From Desulfovibrio sp. X2 (lineage in GTDB: Bacteria; Desulfobacterota; Desulfovibrionia; Desulfovibrionales; Desulfovibrionaceae), in assembly GCF_000422205.1 (NCBI RefSeq), contig NZ_ATHV01000029.1, positions 1-64,000 on the forward strand: DNA of 64,000 bases, written 5' to 3'. A model generated the notes under the pieces. That model saw only the letters and a program-made list of their open reading frames with translations. It was not told the origin of the DNA and searched no databases. This document shows positions 1-8,842 of the stretch, piece after piece. The first letter of the stretch is position 1, and each line of letters opens with the position of its first letter. The translations under genes were made by a program, and so were the position numbers.

Positions 1-148
1 ATCCCAGTCCTCGCGGTAGATTATCCACGCGTTACTCACCCGTGCGCCGCTGTACTCGCCCACCGAAGCAGACTTTCTCGCACGACTTGCATGTGTTAAG
101 CACGCCGCCAGCGTTCAATCTGAGCCAGGATCAAACTCTCCAGTTCAA
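1..148 (-). rRNA. rrs: 16S ribosomal RNA, 5' end (partial)
   Basis: Read on the minus strand, this stretch begins with the universal 16S start (GAGAGTTTGATCCTGGCTCAG region, about 122-143) and continues through the conserved ACGCTGGCGGCGTGCTTAACACATGCAAG block and the GGCGCACGGGTGAGTAACGCGTGG block. Only about the first 148 bases of the gene lie in the window; the rest runs off the left edge. The mature 5' end is placed near 148 by analogy with other 16S genes. The identity is certain; the exact end is approximate. Confidence 0.97.
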
Positions 149-212
149 ATCCTGTTGATTTCTGAAACTCGTAAGTACATTGCTGTACCCACTAAGCGTT
201 GCGCCCGATCTC

Positions 213-232
213 GCTATTTAATTGTCAAAGAC
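213..232 (-). promoter_or_regulatory. boxA antitermination element of the rRNA leader
   Basis: The minus strand reads TCTTTGACAATTAAATAGC. This closely matches the rRNA boxA core (CTCTTTAACAATTTA in E. coli), where NusB/NusE-type antitermination complexes assemble. It lies about 65 bases upstream of the 16S 5' end and downstream of the candidate promoters, the expected place. Confidence 0.7.
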
Positions 233-270
233 CTTGTCTCGTTCGGCCCCCGTTCGTCACGGGGAAAAGC

Positions 271-299
271 TGTTTACGCTTTCACCCTCAACCTGTCAA
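271..299 (-). promoter_or_regulatory. rRNA promoter, proximal
   Basis: Minus strand: a perfect -35 TTGACA (299-294), a 17-base spacer, then -10 TAAACA (276-271). It faces the 16S gene and precedes boxA. The hexamers are seen directly; activity is inferred. Confidence 0.6.
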
Positions 300-397
300 C
301 CAGGTTTCGAACTTTTTTTTCGAGGCCGTCTATTCGCTTGTCAGAGAACTTCCGCTTCGTCGCTCGGCGCGTTCGCCGTTCGTCGTCGCGGAAGAGC

Positions 398-426
398 GGT
401 CTACGGAAACCAGGCCCCGAGGTCAA
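398..426 (-). promoter_or_regulatory. rRNA promoter, distal
   Basis: Minus strand: -35 TTGACC (426-421), a 17-base spacer, then -10 TAGACC (403-398). It is tandem with the stronger match at 271-299 and in the same orientation. The -10 is weak, so this is the less certain of the pair. Confidence 0.4.
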
Positions 427-686
427 GCGCTATTTCGAAAAAAACGATCATTTTCCTGCGAAAACTTTCCGGCCCCGGCAGGTGCATCATTATATAAGGG
501 GGCAAAAATCTTTCTCCCTCCCCTCGCTCCCCGATCGATGGCCCTCCCCTCCCGGCCGAAAAAAGAGGCTCCGGAGGGCACGCTTGCATCCGCCACGGTT
601 CGGCTCTAATTGACATCCGCCGACAATCACACCACATTCAGCCCATCGCACCGTCATACTCGCGTAACCTGGGGAGGAACACGCGC

Positions 687-3104
687 ATGGCCCGCAAATT
701 GCCGCTCAACATAAAGCTGTCCGTGGCCACGCTCGGCCTTGTGGCCGTCACGGTCCTGGTGCTCAGCGTGGTGAACCTGCTGCAGACGCAGAAGACCCTG
801 CGCGAGGTGGCCCAGACCTCGCTCAAGGCCATGGGCGACTCCATCTACCGGGACTTCGAGATCCAGAACGCCTCGACCATGGAAAAGGTCAGCTCGGACC
901 TCGTGCTCATGGACCAGGAAATCAACCGCATGGGGCTTTTGAACGTAGACCCCGACCAGAAGACCCCGACCACGATCACCAACCAGATCACGGGCGCCAA
1001 GGAGACCATGGACCTGCCCCTGTTCCAGGCCGGTCGCCAGTCCATGCGCGATCCGCTGATCGTGGACTCCGTGGTCAAGCTGGTGGGCGGTTCGGCCACC
1101 ATCTTCCAGTACATGCCCGGCAAGCTCATCCGCGTCTCCACCACCGTGAAGCGTGCCGACGGGACGCGCGCCACCCTGACCTACATCCCCGAGGACAGCC
1201 CGGTCTACAAGAGCATCATGGAGGACAAGGTCTACCAGGGCCGGGCCTACGTGGTGAACGCCTGGTACCTGACGGCCTACAAGCCGCTCAAAAGCATCAT
1301 GGGCGACCTCCTCGGCGCGGCCTACGTGGGGCGGCCCATCCTGAACGACGCCGTGAGCCGGGCCCTGACCGGCGCGAACATCGACGGCAAGGGCTTCGCC
1401 TTCGCCTGCGACGCCAAGGGATCGATCCTGGTCCACCCGGACAAGGCCCTGGACGGCAAGAACATCACGGAGATCGGCCTCTCCCCGGACATCCTGAAGA
1501 TGAAGGAGGGGTTCGTCCGCTTCACCGAGAACGGCGTGCCCACCACGGCCTACGTGCGCTACTACGCACCTTGGGACTGGTTCGTCGTGGTCGGCATGAG
1601 CAACAGCGACATGCTGCGCGGCGCGGACATGCAGGCCATGAAGACCTCGGCCATCGCCGCCGTGGTCATGCTGGCCCTGGCGGGCCTTTTGGCCCTGATC
1701 ATCATCCGCGTGGTCTCCGCGCCGCTGGTGAGCCTCGAGGCCTACACCAAGGACGTGGCCGGGGGGAACTTCAAGGCCAGGCTGGACTACGAGGCCAACG
1801 ACGCCGTGGGCCACACCATCGCCGCGGTGCACGCCATGGTCGGCGAGATCAAGAACAAGCTCGGCTTCTCCCAGGGCGTGCTCGACGGCGTCTCCTTCTC
1901 CTCCCCCTGCCTGATCACCGACCCCGAGGACAAGGTCAGCTTCACCAACAAGCGCCTGCTCGACCTGCTGGGCAAGCCGGGCACGCCCGAAAGCTACGTG
2001 GGACAGCCCATCGGCCAGTTCCTGCTCGGGGACCCCTCGCGCGGCCGGAAGACCATGGCCAAGGTGCGCGCCGAGCGCCATCTGGTCTCCGAGATGGAGT
2101 ACGACTGCCACGACGGGACCTGCAAGACCATGACCGCCAACACGAGCATGATCTACGACCTCGACGGCCGCGAGCTCGGGGCGATCACCCTCTACTTCGA
2201 CCTCACGCATATCCGCGCCCAGGAGGTCCAGCTCAAGGCCAAGAACGAACAGATCGCCCGCGTGGCCGAGCAGGCCGGGCAGATCGCGGACCAGGTCTCC
2301 TCGGCCGCGCAGCAGCTCTCCGCCCAGGTGGAGCAGGCCACGCGCGGCGCCGAGCAGCAGAGCGGCCGCGCGGCCGAGACGGCCACGGCCATGGAGCAGA
2401 TGAACGCCACGGTGCTCGAGGTGGCCAAGAACGCCACCGAGGCCGCGAACAACGCCGAGAAGGCGCGCGAAAAAGCGCGCGGCGGGGCCGACTCCGTGCG
2501 CGAGGTCATCTCGGCCATCTCCCAGGTCGAGCACCAGACCTCGGCCCTGCAGGCCGACATGGGCAGCCTCGGACAGCAGGCCGAGGGCATCGGCAACATC
2601 ATCGGCGTGATCAACGACATCGCGGACCAGACCAACCTGCTGGCGCTGAACGCGGCCATCGAGGCCGCGCGCGCGGGCGACGCGGGCCGGGGCTTCGCCG
2701 TGGTCGCGGACGAGGTCAGGAAGCTCGCGGAGAAGACCATGACCGCCACCAAGGAGGTGGGGCAGGCCGTTGCCGCCATCCAGCAGGGCACCCAGAAGAG
2801 CATCGCCGCCACGCAGAGCGCCGCGGAGTCCGTGACCAGGTCCACCTCCCTGGCCGAGGGTTCCGGCAGGGTCCTGGGCGAGATCGTGGGCTACGTGGAG
2901 AACACCGCGGGCCAGGTCTCGTCCATCGCCACGGCGGCCGAGGAGCAGTCCGCGACCAGCGAGGAGATCAACCGCGCCATCGACGACATCAACCGCATCT
3001 CCGGCGAGACGGCCCAGGGCATGAGCCAGTCGGCCCAGGCCGTGGCGGACCTGGCGCGCCAGGCCCACGACCTGCAGGTGCTGATCGAGGAGATGAAGGC
3101 CTAG
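687..3104 (+). CDS. Methyl-accepting chemotaxis protein with Cache, HAMP and PAS domains
   Basis: A transmembrane chemoreceptor of 805 residues that should control CheA/CheW at the membrane. An N-terminal membrane segment (about 13-33) is followed by a periplasmic Cache-type sensor (about 40-310) and a second membrane segment (about 320-341). Then come a HAMP linker, a cytoplasmic PAS domain (about 410-515) and the MCP signalling hairpin. The conserved tip, around 634-680, contains [19 protein letters not shown]. The start is ATG with GGGGAGG 8-10 bases upstream. Two sensors, periplasmic Cache and cytoplasmic PAS, suggest that it integrates an external ligand with an internal signal such as redox state; the ligand is unknown. 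A TTGACA at 609-614 may be its -35. The gene ends at a strong terminator and stands alone. Confidence 0.93.
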   Translation: MARKLPLNIKLSVATLGLVAVTVLVLSVVNLLQTQKTLREVAQTSLKAMGDSIYRDFEIQNASTMEKVSSDLVLMDQEINRMGLLNVDPDQKTPTTITNQITGAKETMDLPLFQAGRQSMRDPLIVDSVVKLVGGSATIFQYMPGKLIRVSTTVKRADGTRATLTYIPEDSPVYKSIMEDKVYQGRAYVVNAWYLTAYKPLKSIMGDLLGAAYVGRPILNDAVSRALTGANIDGKGFAFACDAKGSILVHPDKALDGKNITEIGLSPDILKMKEGFVRFTENGVPTTAYVRYYAPWDWFVVVGMSNSDMLRGADMQAMKTSAIAAVVMLALAGLLALIIIRVVSAPLVSLEAYTKDVAGGNFKARLDYEANDAVGHTIAAVHAMVGEIKNKLGFSQGVLDGVSFSSPCLITDPEDKVSFTNKRLLDLLGKPGTPESYVGQPIGQFLLGDPSRGRKTMAKVRAERHLVSEMEYDCHDGTCKTMTANTSMIYDLDGRELGAITLYFDLTHIRAQEVQLKAKNEQIARVAEQAGQIADQVSSAAQQLSAQVEQATRGAEQQSGRAAETATAMEQMNATVLEVAKNATEAANNAEKAREKARGGADSVREVISAISQVEHQTSALQADMGSLGQQAEGIGNIIGVINDIADQTNLLALNAAIEAARAGDAGRGFAVVADEVRKLAEKTMTATKEVGQAVAAIQQGTQKSIAATQSAAESVTRSTSLAEGSGRVLGEIVGYVENTAGQVSSIATAAEEQSATSEEINRAIDDINRISGETAQGMSQSAQAVADLARQAHDLQVLIEEMKA

Positions 3105-3165
3105 ACGAAGGCCTGAGAAGACACGCCGGGCGCGGGTCCGGCAACCTCGCGACACGACGATCCCG

Positions 3166-3205
3166 GACGGGGGAGGCGCCACCGGCGCCTCCCCCGTCCC
3201 TTTTC
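3166..3205 (+). terminator. Rho-independent terminator after the chemoreceptor
   Basis: A perfect 15-bp stem (3166-3180 with 3184-3198), a 3-base loop, then CCTTTT. It lies about 60 bases after the chemoreceptor stop codon. Confidence 0.85.
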
Positions 3206-3289
3206 CGCTCCCGTTCACGCCCTTTGCTCCACTCCCGCGCGCTGCGGCCCCACCTTTGCGCCCGGGCGAAAATCGGCTACCCTCCCCGG

Positions 3290-3943
3290 ATGAAACGCCG
3301 CCCCCTGGTCATGCTCGATTTCGACGGCACCCTCGTCGACTCCCTGCCCTCCATCACCCACGCCACCCGCCGCACCTTCGCCCTGCACGGCCTGCGCGAG
3401 CCGACGCGAGAGGAGGTGCGCACGGCGCTCCTGGACGGCCGCGGGCTCGAATACTACCTCATGCGCCTGAACCCGGAGCTTCCGGCCGAGGAGGTCCCGG
3501 CCTGGATAGCCGAATGGCGCGCCGTCTACGCGGCCGAGGCGCACCCCCTGACGCGCCTCTTCCCGGGCACGCGCGCGGCCCTCGCGCGGCTTCGCGAGGC
3601 GGGCGCCGCCCTGGTGCTCATGAGCAACAAGGGCGAGACGGCGCTCAAGGCCGCGGTCGCGGGGCTCGGGCTCGCGGACTTCTTCGCCCTCGTGGCCGGG
3701 CAGACGCCGGACCTGCCCAAGAAGCCGGACCCCACGGTCTTTCATGCGCTCATCGCCCCGGCCCTGCCGGACCACGACCCCGAGCGCATGCTCATGGCCG
3801 GGGACAGCGAGGCGGACCTCCTCTTCGGCCGCGCCGTGGGCGCGCGCTGCTGCTTCGCGGCCTACGGCTACGGCGACCCGTCCGTCTGCTCGCCCCTGGC
3901 GGACACGGTCATCACGGACGTGGCCGAACTGCCCCTGCCCTAG
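3290..3943 (+). CDS. HAD-family phosphatase, phosphoglycolate phosphatase-like
   Basis: A 217-residue cytoplasmic hydrolase of the haloacid dehalogenase superfamily. All four motifs are visible. Motif I is DFDGTLVDS, with nucleophile D10 and acid/base D12. Motif II is the Ser in LMSNKG, motif III the Lys in KKPDP, and motif IV the AGDSEAD acidic pair. An alpha-helical cap follows motif I, as in Gph/PGP phosphatases that remove 2-phosphoglycolate or similar small phosphate esters. The substrate cannot be read from sequence. The ATG follows CTCCCCGG without a strong ribosome binding site, so the start is chosen by family length. It sits between a terminator and the PEP-synthase-like gene, in the same orientation as both flanking genes. 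Confidence 0.85.
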   Translation: MKRRPLVMLDFDGTLVDSLPSITHATRRTFALHGLREPTREEVRTALLDGRGLEYYLMRLNPELPAEEVPAWIAEWRAVYAAEAHPLTRLFPGTRAALARLREAGAALVLMSNKGETALKAAVAGLGLADFFALVAGQTPDLPKKPDPTVFHALIAPALPDHDPERMLMAGDSEADLLFGRAVGARCCFAAYGYGDPSVCSPLADTVITDVAELPLP

Positions 3944-4080
3944 CCTCCTCGCCTCGACCCCACCCATCCGGCGCAGCCGGGCATTCCGATCGCGCATCCG
4001 GCACGCCTCGTGCACCATCCGGACATGCCCTTGCGCGATGCCGGATCGCGCAGGGAACGAGCAAACAGCCGAGGCACGCC

Positions 4081-6840
4081 ATGTTCCGCCGCCTCTTCAC
4101 CTCGCTCTCCACGCTCTTCGATCCCGCGCACCGCGCGGCCTCGCCCGCCCGGCGCAAGGGGCGCGAGGCCGCCGAATCCCTCTTCCGGGTCAAGTATCGC
4201 GCATTCCAGGAGCTGCTCGCCTCGAACAGCGAGCTTCTGGGCCTCATCGCCGCAATGGACGAGCTGCTCACGGGCAGCGCGGTCTTCGGGCTGGCGCAGG
4301 TGCGCTCCCTGGCAGGCCGCGTGGCCTTCCACGCCACGCGCATGGTCAAGAGCTTCGAGCGCCTCTCGGGCCGGGCCCAGCCGGAGCTCGAAGCGGTCCT
4401 CGAGACGGTCCGCTCCGGCCTCTCGGCCTGCCTGCAGGCGGGACGGCCGAGCTGGACCCAGGCCCGGCCCACCATCCCCCACGCCGAAATCACGCGCGAG
4501 ATGGTGGACGACGTGGGCGGCAAGAACGCCAACCTGGGCGAGGTGCTGTGCCGCGTGGGCCTGCCCGTGCCCGCGGGCTTCGCCGTGACCACCTGGGCGG
4601 GCCGCACCTTCTTCGCCACCGCCGGAATCGACGACGTCGTGGCCTCGATCCTGCTCGACCTCGACGTGGAGGACCCGGCGGCCCTGGCCTTGGCAGGCGA
4701 GGAGATCCAGGCCCTGGTGCTGAGGGCGCCCCTGCCCGAGGAGATCGACGAGGCGCTTCGCGCGGCCCACGCCGCGCTGGCCGAGGCGCGGGGCGTTTTG
4801 GCTCAGGCGCTTCGCGTCTCGGTGCGCTCCTCGGCCGTGGGCGAGGACGGCGCGCTGTCCTTCGCCGGACAGTACGTCTCCCTGCTGAACGTGGACGCAA
4901 CGCGCCTGGCGCACGCCTACAAGTGCGTCATGGCCAGCCTGTACACCCCGCGCGCCATGGCCTACCGCCGCCTGCACGGCATCCCGGACGAGGAGCCGGC
5001 CATGGGCGTGGCCGTGCTGCCCATGGTGGAGGCGCGCGCGGGCGGCGTGCTCTACACCCGGCCGCCCTTCGGCTCGGAGTTCGACGACGTGGTCATCGAC
5101 GCGGTCTGGGGGCTCGGCGCGGCGGTGGTGGACGGCAAGGCCACGCCGGACCAGTTCACGGTCGCGCGGCTGCCGCGGCGCATCGTGGGCCGCCGCACGG
5201 AGTTCAAGCAGACCATGCGCGTGTGCGACCCGGCCGGGGGACTGCGCGACGTTCCCGTGCCCCCCGGGCTGGCGGGCTGCCCCTGCCTCACGGACGAGCA
5301 GGTGCTGCAACTCTCGGACTTCGGCCTGCGCCTGGAAAGCCATTACGGCTGCCCGCAGGACGTGGAATGGGTCCTCGAGGAAGACGGCCCCGGCGGCCCC
5401 GGCCGCCTGCTCATCCTGCAGACACGCCCCCTGGCCCGCGTGGCCCGGCCGGACGCTTCGCCGGACGCGTCGCCCGACGTCGCCCCTGTCCAGCCGCCCG
5501 AGGCGGGCGCCGAGCTTCTCCTCTCGGGCGGGCGCTGCGCCGTGCCCGGAGCGGCCGCTGGCCCGGTGCACCACGCCGCGCCGGACAGCCTGGAGGGCTT
5601 TCCCGACGGCGGGGTGCTGGTGGCCCTGCACTCCTCGCCCAAGTATCTGCCCCTGCTGCGCCGGGCCGCTGCCGTGGTCGCGGAGCACGGCAGCGTGACC
5701 GGCCACATGGCCGCCCTGTGCCGCGAGTTCGCGGTGCCCACCCTGCTCGGCCTGCCCGGCGCCTGCGCGGCCCTGGCCGAGGGCGCGGAGATCACGGTGG
5801 ACGCCGCCGCGGGACGGGTCTACGCGGGCCGCGTGCAGACCCTGCTGGCGCGGCGCGGCAGCGCGCGCGGCGGCGAGGGCGGAGAAGGCGGCGAGGAGAC
5901 GCGAGGGCGCGCCGCCCCGGCCATGGCGGGCACGCCGGTGCACGCCATGCTGCGCCGGGCCGCGAGCCTCATCTCGCCCCTGAACCTGCTCGACCCCAAG
6001 GCGCCGTCCTTCGCGCCCGCGGGCTGCCGCACGGTGCACGACGTGATGCGCTACCTGCACGAGAAGTCCTACACCGAGATGTTCGCCCTGAGCGACCTGA
6101 CCGCGGGCCACGCCGGGCTGACCGCGCGCCTGGACGCGGCGACCGGGCTCGACCTGCACCTCATCGACCTGGGCGGGGCCCTGGCCGGGCCGGACGAGGG
6201 CGGGGCCGCGCCCAGGCGGCGCCGGGTCGCGCCCGGAGAGGTCGTCTCCCGGCCGCTGCGCGCCCTGCTCGACGGGCTGGTGCTCACGCCCGAGCAGCAG
6301 GCCAGGCCCAGGCCCGTGCACCTGGGCGGCTTCATGGCGGTCATGGGGCAGCAGATGCTGGCCCCGCCCGCGGCGAACGAGCGCTTCGGCGACAAGAGCT
6401 ACGCCATCGCCTCGGACAAGTACCTGAACTTCAGCTCGCGCGTGGGCTACCACTACGGCGTGCTGGACTGCTACTGCGGCCAGACCGTGAACAAGAACTA
6501 CATCACCTTCGCCTTTTCGGGCGGCGCGGCGGACGACGCCAAGCGCGCGCGCCGCGCGCGGGCCATCGGGCTGATAATGGAACGGCTCGGCTTCGAGGTG
6601 GAGCGCACCGGGGACAGGGTCTTCGGCCGTTTCCAGAAGTTCGAGCCCGAGGTCATCGAGGAGCGGCTGCGCGCCATGGGCAGGCTGCTGCAGTTCACCC
6701 GCCAGACCGACATGCTCATGGTCAGCGAGCAGAGCGTGCAGGCCATGGTGGAGTGCTTCCTGGCGGGCGGATGCTGGTTCGAGCCCACCCGGCCCTCCGC
6801 CAGCCCCGAGGGACAGGACAGGGCGGCGGCGGACGGCTGA
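4081..6840 (+). CDS. PEP-synthase-like phosphotransferase with unusual C-terminal domain (paralogue A)
   Basis: A 919-residue protein. After a helical N-terminus (about 1-135) comes a PEP/pyruvate-dikinase-type ATP-grasp domain (about 140-440) starting with GGKNANLGEV. Then comes a swivelling phosphohistidine domain, where H542 in EHGSVTGHMA is the expected phospho-carrier. The C-terminal TIM barrel of true PEP synthase, where PEP is made, is missing. In its place is a ~300-residue domain with conserved blocks: LLDPKAPSFAP, RVGYHYGVLDCYCG, FSGGAADDAKR and TRQTDM. A paralogue with the same layout lies at 10490-13306 inside a two-component operon. The domain swap recalls rifampin phosphotransferase, which also joins ATP-grasp and His domains to a different substrate domain. 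So phosphotransfer to an unknown acceptor is inferred; PEP synthesis is not supported. GAGG 6 bases upstream supports the ATG. Confidence 0.8.
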   Translation: MFRRLFTSLSTLFDPAHRAASPARRKGREAAESLFRVKYRAFQELLASNSELLGLIAAMDELLTGSAVFGLAQVRSLAGRVAFHATRMVKSFERLSGRAQPELEAVLETVRSGLSACLQAGRPSWTQARPTIPHAEITREMVDDVGGKNANLGEVLCRVGLPVPAGFAVTTWAGRTFFATAGIDDVVASILLDLDVEDPAALALAGEEIQALVLRAPLPEEIDEALRAAHAALAEARGVLAQALRVSVRSSAVGEDGALSFAGQYVSLLNVDATRLAHAYKCVMASLYTPRAMAYRRLHGIPDEEPAMGVAVLPMVEARAGGVLYTRPPFGSEFDDVVIDAVWGLGAAVVDGKATPDQFTVARLPRRIVGRRTEFKQTMRVCDPAGGLRDVPVPPGLAGCPCLTDEQVLQLSDFGLRLESHYGCPQDVEWVLEEDGPGGPGRLLILQTRPLARVARPDASPDASPDVAPVQPPEAGAELLLSGGRCAVPGAAAGPVHHAAPDSLEGFPDGGVLVALHSSPKYLPLLRRAAAVVAEHGSVTGHMAALCREFAVPTLLGLPGACAALAEGAEITVDAAAGRVYAGRVQTLLARRGSARGGEGGEGGEETRGRAAPAMAGTPVHAMLRRAASLISPLNLLDPKAPSFAPAGCRTVHDVMRYLHEKSYTEMFALSDLTAGHAGLTARLDAATGLDLHLIDLGGALAGPDEGGAAPRRRRVAPGEVVSRPLRALLDGLVLTPEQQARPRPVHLGGFMAVMGQQMLAPPAANERFGDKSYAIASDKYLNFSSRVGYHYGVLDCYCGQTVNKNYITFAFSGGAADDAKRARRARAIGLIMERLGFEVERTGDRVFGRFQKFEPEVIEERLRAMGRLLQFTRQTDMLMVSEQSVQAMVECFLAGGCWFEPTRPSASPEGQDRAAADG

Positions 6841-6848
6841 GCAAGCGG

Positions 6849-7241
6849 CTAGGCCCCGGACTGGGCGGTCATGGCCCGGCGGTCGCGCAGCACGGCCACG
6901 GTGTCCAGTATCTCGTTCACGCCGCAGGGTTTGACCAGGTACTCCGAGGCCCCGCGCTCCATGAGCAGGGCCGCGTCGTCCACCGAGGCGTGGCCCGTGA
7001 GCACGATGACCTCGGCCTGCGGGGCCAGCTCCCGGATGCGCGGCAGGGCCTGGACCCCGTCCATGCCCGGCATCTTCACGTCCAGCAGGATGACGTCGTA
7101 GGGCTTCTGCTCGAGCGCGCGCAGGGCGGCCCTGCCGTCGCTCGCGCCCTCGGCCCGCATGCCCTTGGCCTCCAGCAGCCGTATGAGGCTCTGGCGGAAA
7201 CGGTCCTCGTCGTCGACCACGAGATAGCGCAACTTGTCCAT
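6849..7241 (-). CDS. Single-domain response regulator
   Basis: A 130-residue receiver domain with no output domain (CheY/Spo0F type). The acidic pocket (VVDDED), phospho-acceptor D54 in LLDVKMPGMDG, the switch Thr in VLTGHAS and the Lys in YLVKPCG are all present. GGAGG lies 5 bases before the ATG at 7241; an ATG four codons upstream (7253) has no such site. It is the last gene of a signalling operon read from 13743 leftwards, 13 bases after a histidine kinase, and that kinase is its likely partner. Without a DNA-binding domain it should act by protein contact or in a phosphorelay, possibly with the PEP-synthase-like protein of the same operon. Confidence 0.9.
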   Translation of the reverse strand: MDKLRYLVVDDEDRFRQSLIRLLEAKGMRAEGASDGRAALRALEQKPYDVILLDVKMPGMDGVQALPRIRELAPQAEVIVLTGHASVDDAALLMERGASEYLVKPCGVNEILDTVAVLRDRRAMTAQSGA

Positions 7242-7254
7242 GGCATCCTCCATG

Positions 7255-8391
7255 TCACGCCGAGAGGTTCGCGTCCCGGACATCCGAAGCGCCGGACGCA
7301 TCCGGGGGGGCGTCCGGCGGGCCCCCCTGCCCTTCGCCCTTCCCTGCGGCCCCGGTCGTCGCGGCATCCTGCGGGGCGCAGACCGCGGGCAGCTTGACCA
7401 CGAAGACCGCGCCCCGGCCGGGCGGGCTGGACACGGCGATGGTCCCGCCGAGCGCCGTGACGATGCGCTGGCTGATGGCCAGGCCGAGCCCGGTTCCCTG
7501 GCCCGGGGCCTTGGTGGTGACGAAGGGGTTGAAGATCTTGTCCAGCATCTGCGGCGGGATGCCCGGGCCCGTGTCGCGGACCTCCACGGCGATGCGGCCG
7601 GGCGCGGCCGCGCGGGTGGTGACGAAGATGGCCCCGCCGCCGCCCAGCGCCTGCATGGCGTTGTTCAGGAGGTTCAGAACCACCTGGCGCACCAGGGGCG
7701 GGTCCGTGACCACGCGCGGCAGCTCGCCGTACATGCGCACGATCTTCGTGCCCTGCTTCTCGGCCTCGCGCTCCACGAGGCCCACCATGTCCTCCACCAG
7801 GCGGTTGCAGTCCGCGGGCTGGCAGACCGGGGTGCGGGCGCGCGCGAAGTCGAGCATCTTGTGGGTGATGGCGGCGCAGCGCTCGATCTGCACCGCGATC
7901 TGGTCCAGGCTGTCGGCGATCTCGGCCGCCGCGGCGTCCGCAGGCCGCCCTTGGCCCGAGGACTCCGCCTGCCCGCCCAGCGCGGCCAGGCGCACGAGCT
8001 CGGCCTCCTGGCCGATGATCGCCAGGGGATTGTTGATCTCGTGGGCGATGCCCGCGGCCAGCTCGCCCAGCGCCGCCATCTTCTGGCTCTGCACCAGCTG
8101 CTCGCCGAGCTCGTCGGACTCGGCCCGCGCCCTGGCCAGGGCGCGCTCGCCGCGCCGCGCCGCGATCCAGCAGCCGAGCCCGGAGAGGAGCGCGAGCCCC
8201 AGGGCCAGATAGCCCCCGAGCGTCAGGGCGTCCTCGGCCCAGCAGAGGAACAGGGCCGCGCCCAGCAGGCAGGGCCAGACGAACCCGCCAGCGCGCAGGG
8301 GCCCTGTGGGATCGAGGAGGCTTGCGCGGTGTCCGTCACGGTGTCCGACTCGATGCCGGCCCCGTCCCGCGTCGTCATGCGATCCTGCCAC
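7255..8391 (-). CDS. Membrane-bound sensor histidine kinase
   Basis: A 378-residue kinase with a short, His/Arg-rich N-terminus and two closely spaced membrane segments (about 36-52 and 57-76) with almost no periplasmic loop. Then comes a dimerisation/phosphoacceptor domain with H117 in [10 protein letters not shown] and an HATPase_c domain ([25 protein letters not shown]). It has no separate sensor domain, so the signal may be sensed in the membrane or delivered by a partner. The start is GTG at 8391 with GGGAGG 5 bases upstream. It overlaps the preceding response regulator by 17 bases, which implies translational coupling. It belongs to the NtrB-like HEINNPL group common in Desulfovibrio signalling clusters. 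Confidence 0.9.
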   Translation of the reverse strand: MAGSHDDAGRGRHRVGHRDGHRASLLDPTGPLRAGGFVWPCLLGAALFLCWAEDALTLGGYLALGLALLSGLGCWIAARRGERALARARAESDELGEQLVQSQKMAALGELAAGIAHEINNPLAIIGQEAELVRLAALGGQAESSGQGRPADAAAAEIADSLDQIAVQIERCAAITHKMLDFARARTPVCQPADCNRLVEDMVGLVEREAEKQGTKIVRMYGELPRVVTDPPLVRQVVLNLLNNAMQALGGGGAIFVTTRAAAPGRIAVEVRDTGPGIPPQMLDKIFNPFVTTKAPGQGTGLGLAISQRIVTALGGTIAVSSPPGRGAVFVVKLPAVCAPQDAATTGAAGKGEGQGGPPDAPPDASGASDVRDANLSA

Positions 8392-8803
8392 GGCCGCCTC
8401 CCGCCCCTCCCGCGCCCGCCACCATGCGGCGGCGCTCGAAGGCCGCCAGGATACGCTGCAGGAGGTCGTCCAGGGAAAAGGGCTTGAGCACGTAGTCGTA
8501 GGCGCCGTGGCTCATGCCCTCGATGCCCGACTTGACCGAGCCGTGGCCGGTCAGGAGGATGACCTGCACGGCCGGATGGCGCTTCTTGATCTCGCGCAGC
8601 GTCTCCAGGCCGTCCATGCCGGGCATCTTCACGTCCAGCACCACCACGTCCGCGGGCTCGCGGGAAAGCGCGGCCAGGGCCTCCGCCCCGCTGCCCGCGC
8701 CGCGCACCGAAAGCCCGCGCTTGGCGAAGCGCTTCAGGAAGAGCTCCACGAAATCGGGCTCGTCATCCACCACCAGGACCTTGATGCCGCTCATCTCCGC
8801 CAT
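8375..8803 (-). CDS. Single-domain response regulator
   Basis: A 142-residue receiver with VVDDEP, phospho-acceptor D57 in VVLDVKMPGMDG, LTGHGS and VLKPFS. It ends in a short Gly/Arg-rich tail and has no output domain. It is very similar in layout to the receivers at 6849-7241 and 13363-13743 of the same operon. The ATG at 8803 is preceded by a GGGGGTG stretch; an internal ATG three codons later is also possible. It lies between two histidine kinases, overlapping the start of the next one, so it could serve as a shared or intermediate phosphate acceptor. Confidence 0.9.
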   Translation of the reverse strand: MAEMSGIKVLVVDDEPDFVELFLKRFAKRGLSVRGAGSGAEALAALSREPADVVVLDVKMPGMDGLETLREIKKRHPAVQVILLTGHGSVKSGIEGMSHGAYDYVLKPFSLDDLLQRILAAFERRRMVAGAGGAGGGRGRIA

Positions 8804-8842
8804 TGCCGCACCCCCGTAGTTTCCGTCCGCGCCGTCCGCCCG

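Larger units (their letters stand above)
149..600 (-). other. rRNA operon leader and promoter region
   Basis: This 450-base stretch upstream of 16S has no credible protein gene. Open frames crossing it lack ribosome binding sites and family-like sequence. On the minus strand it holds a boxA-like element (213-232), two promoter-like hexamer pairs (271-299 and 398-426) and a further TATAAT hexamer at 489-494 with a poor -35. This fits the multi-promoter leaders of rRNA operons. Confidence 0.75.

Noticed and set aside
155-613. Three overlapping plus-strand frames in the rRNA leader
   Set aside because: No ribosome binding sites; the region is an rRNA leader with boxA and promoters on the other strand.
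654-3218. Very long open frame antisense to the first chemoreceptor (854 codons)
   Set aside because: Its translation is His/Gly/Leu/Val-rich low-complexity sequence without motifs, while the plus strand encodes a complete chemoreceptor. High-GC codon use creates such antisense frames.
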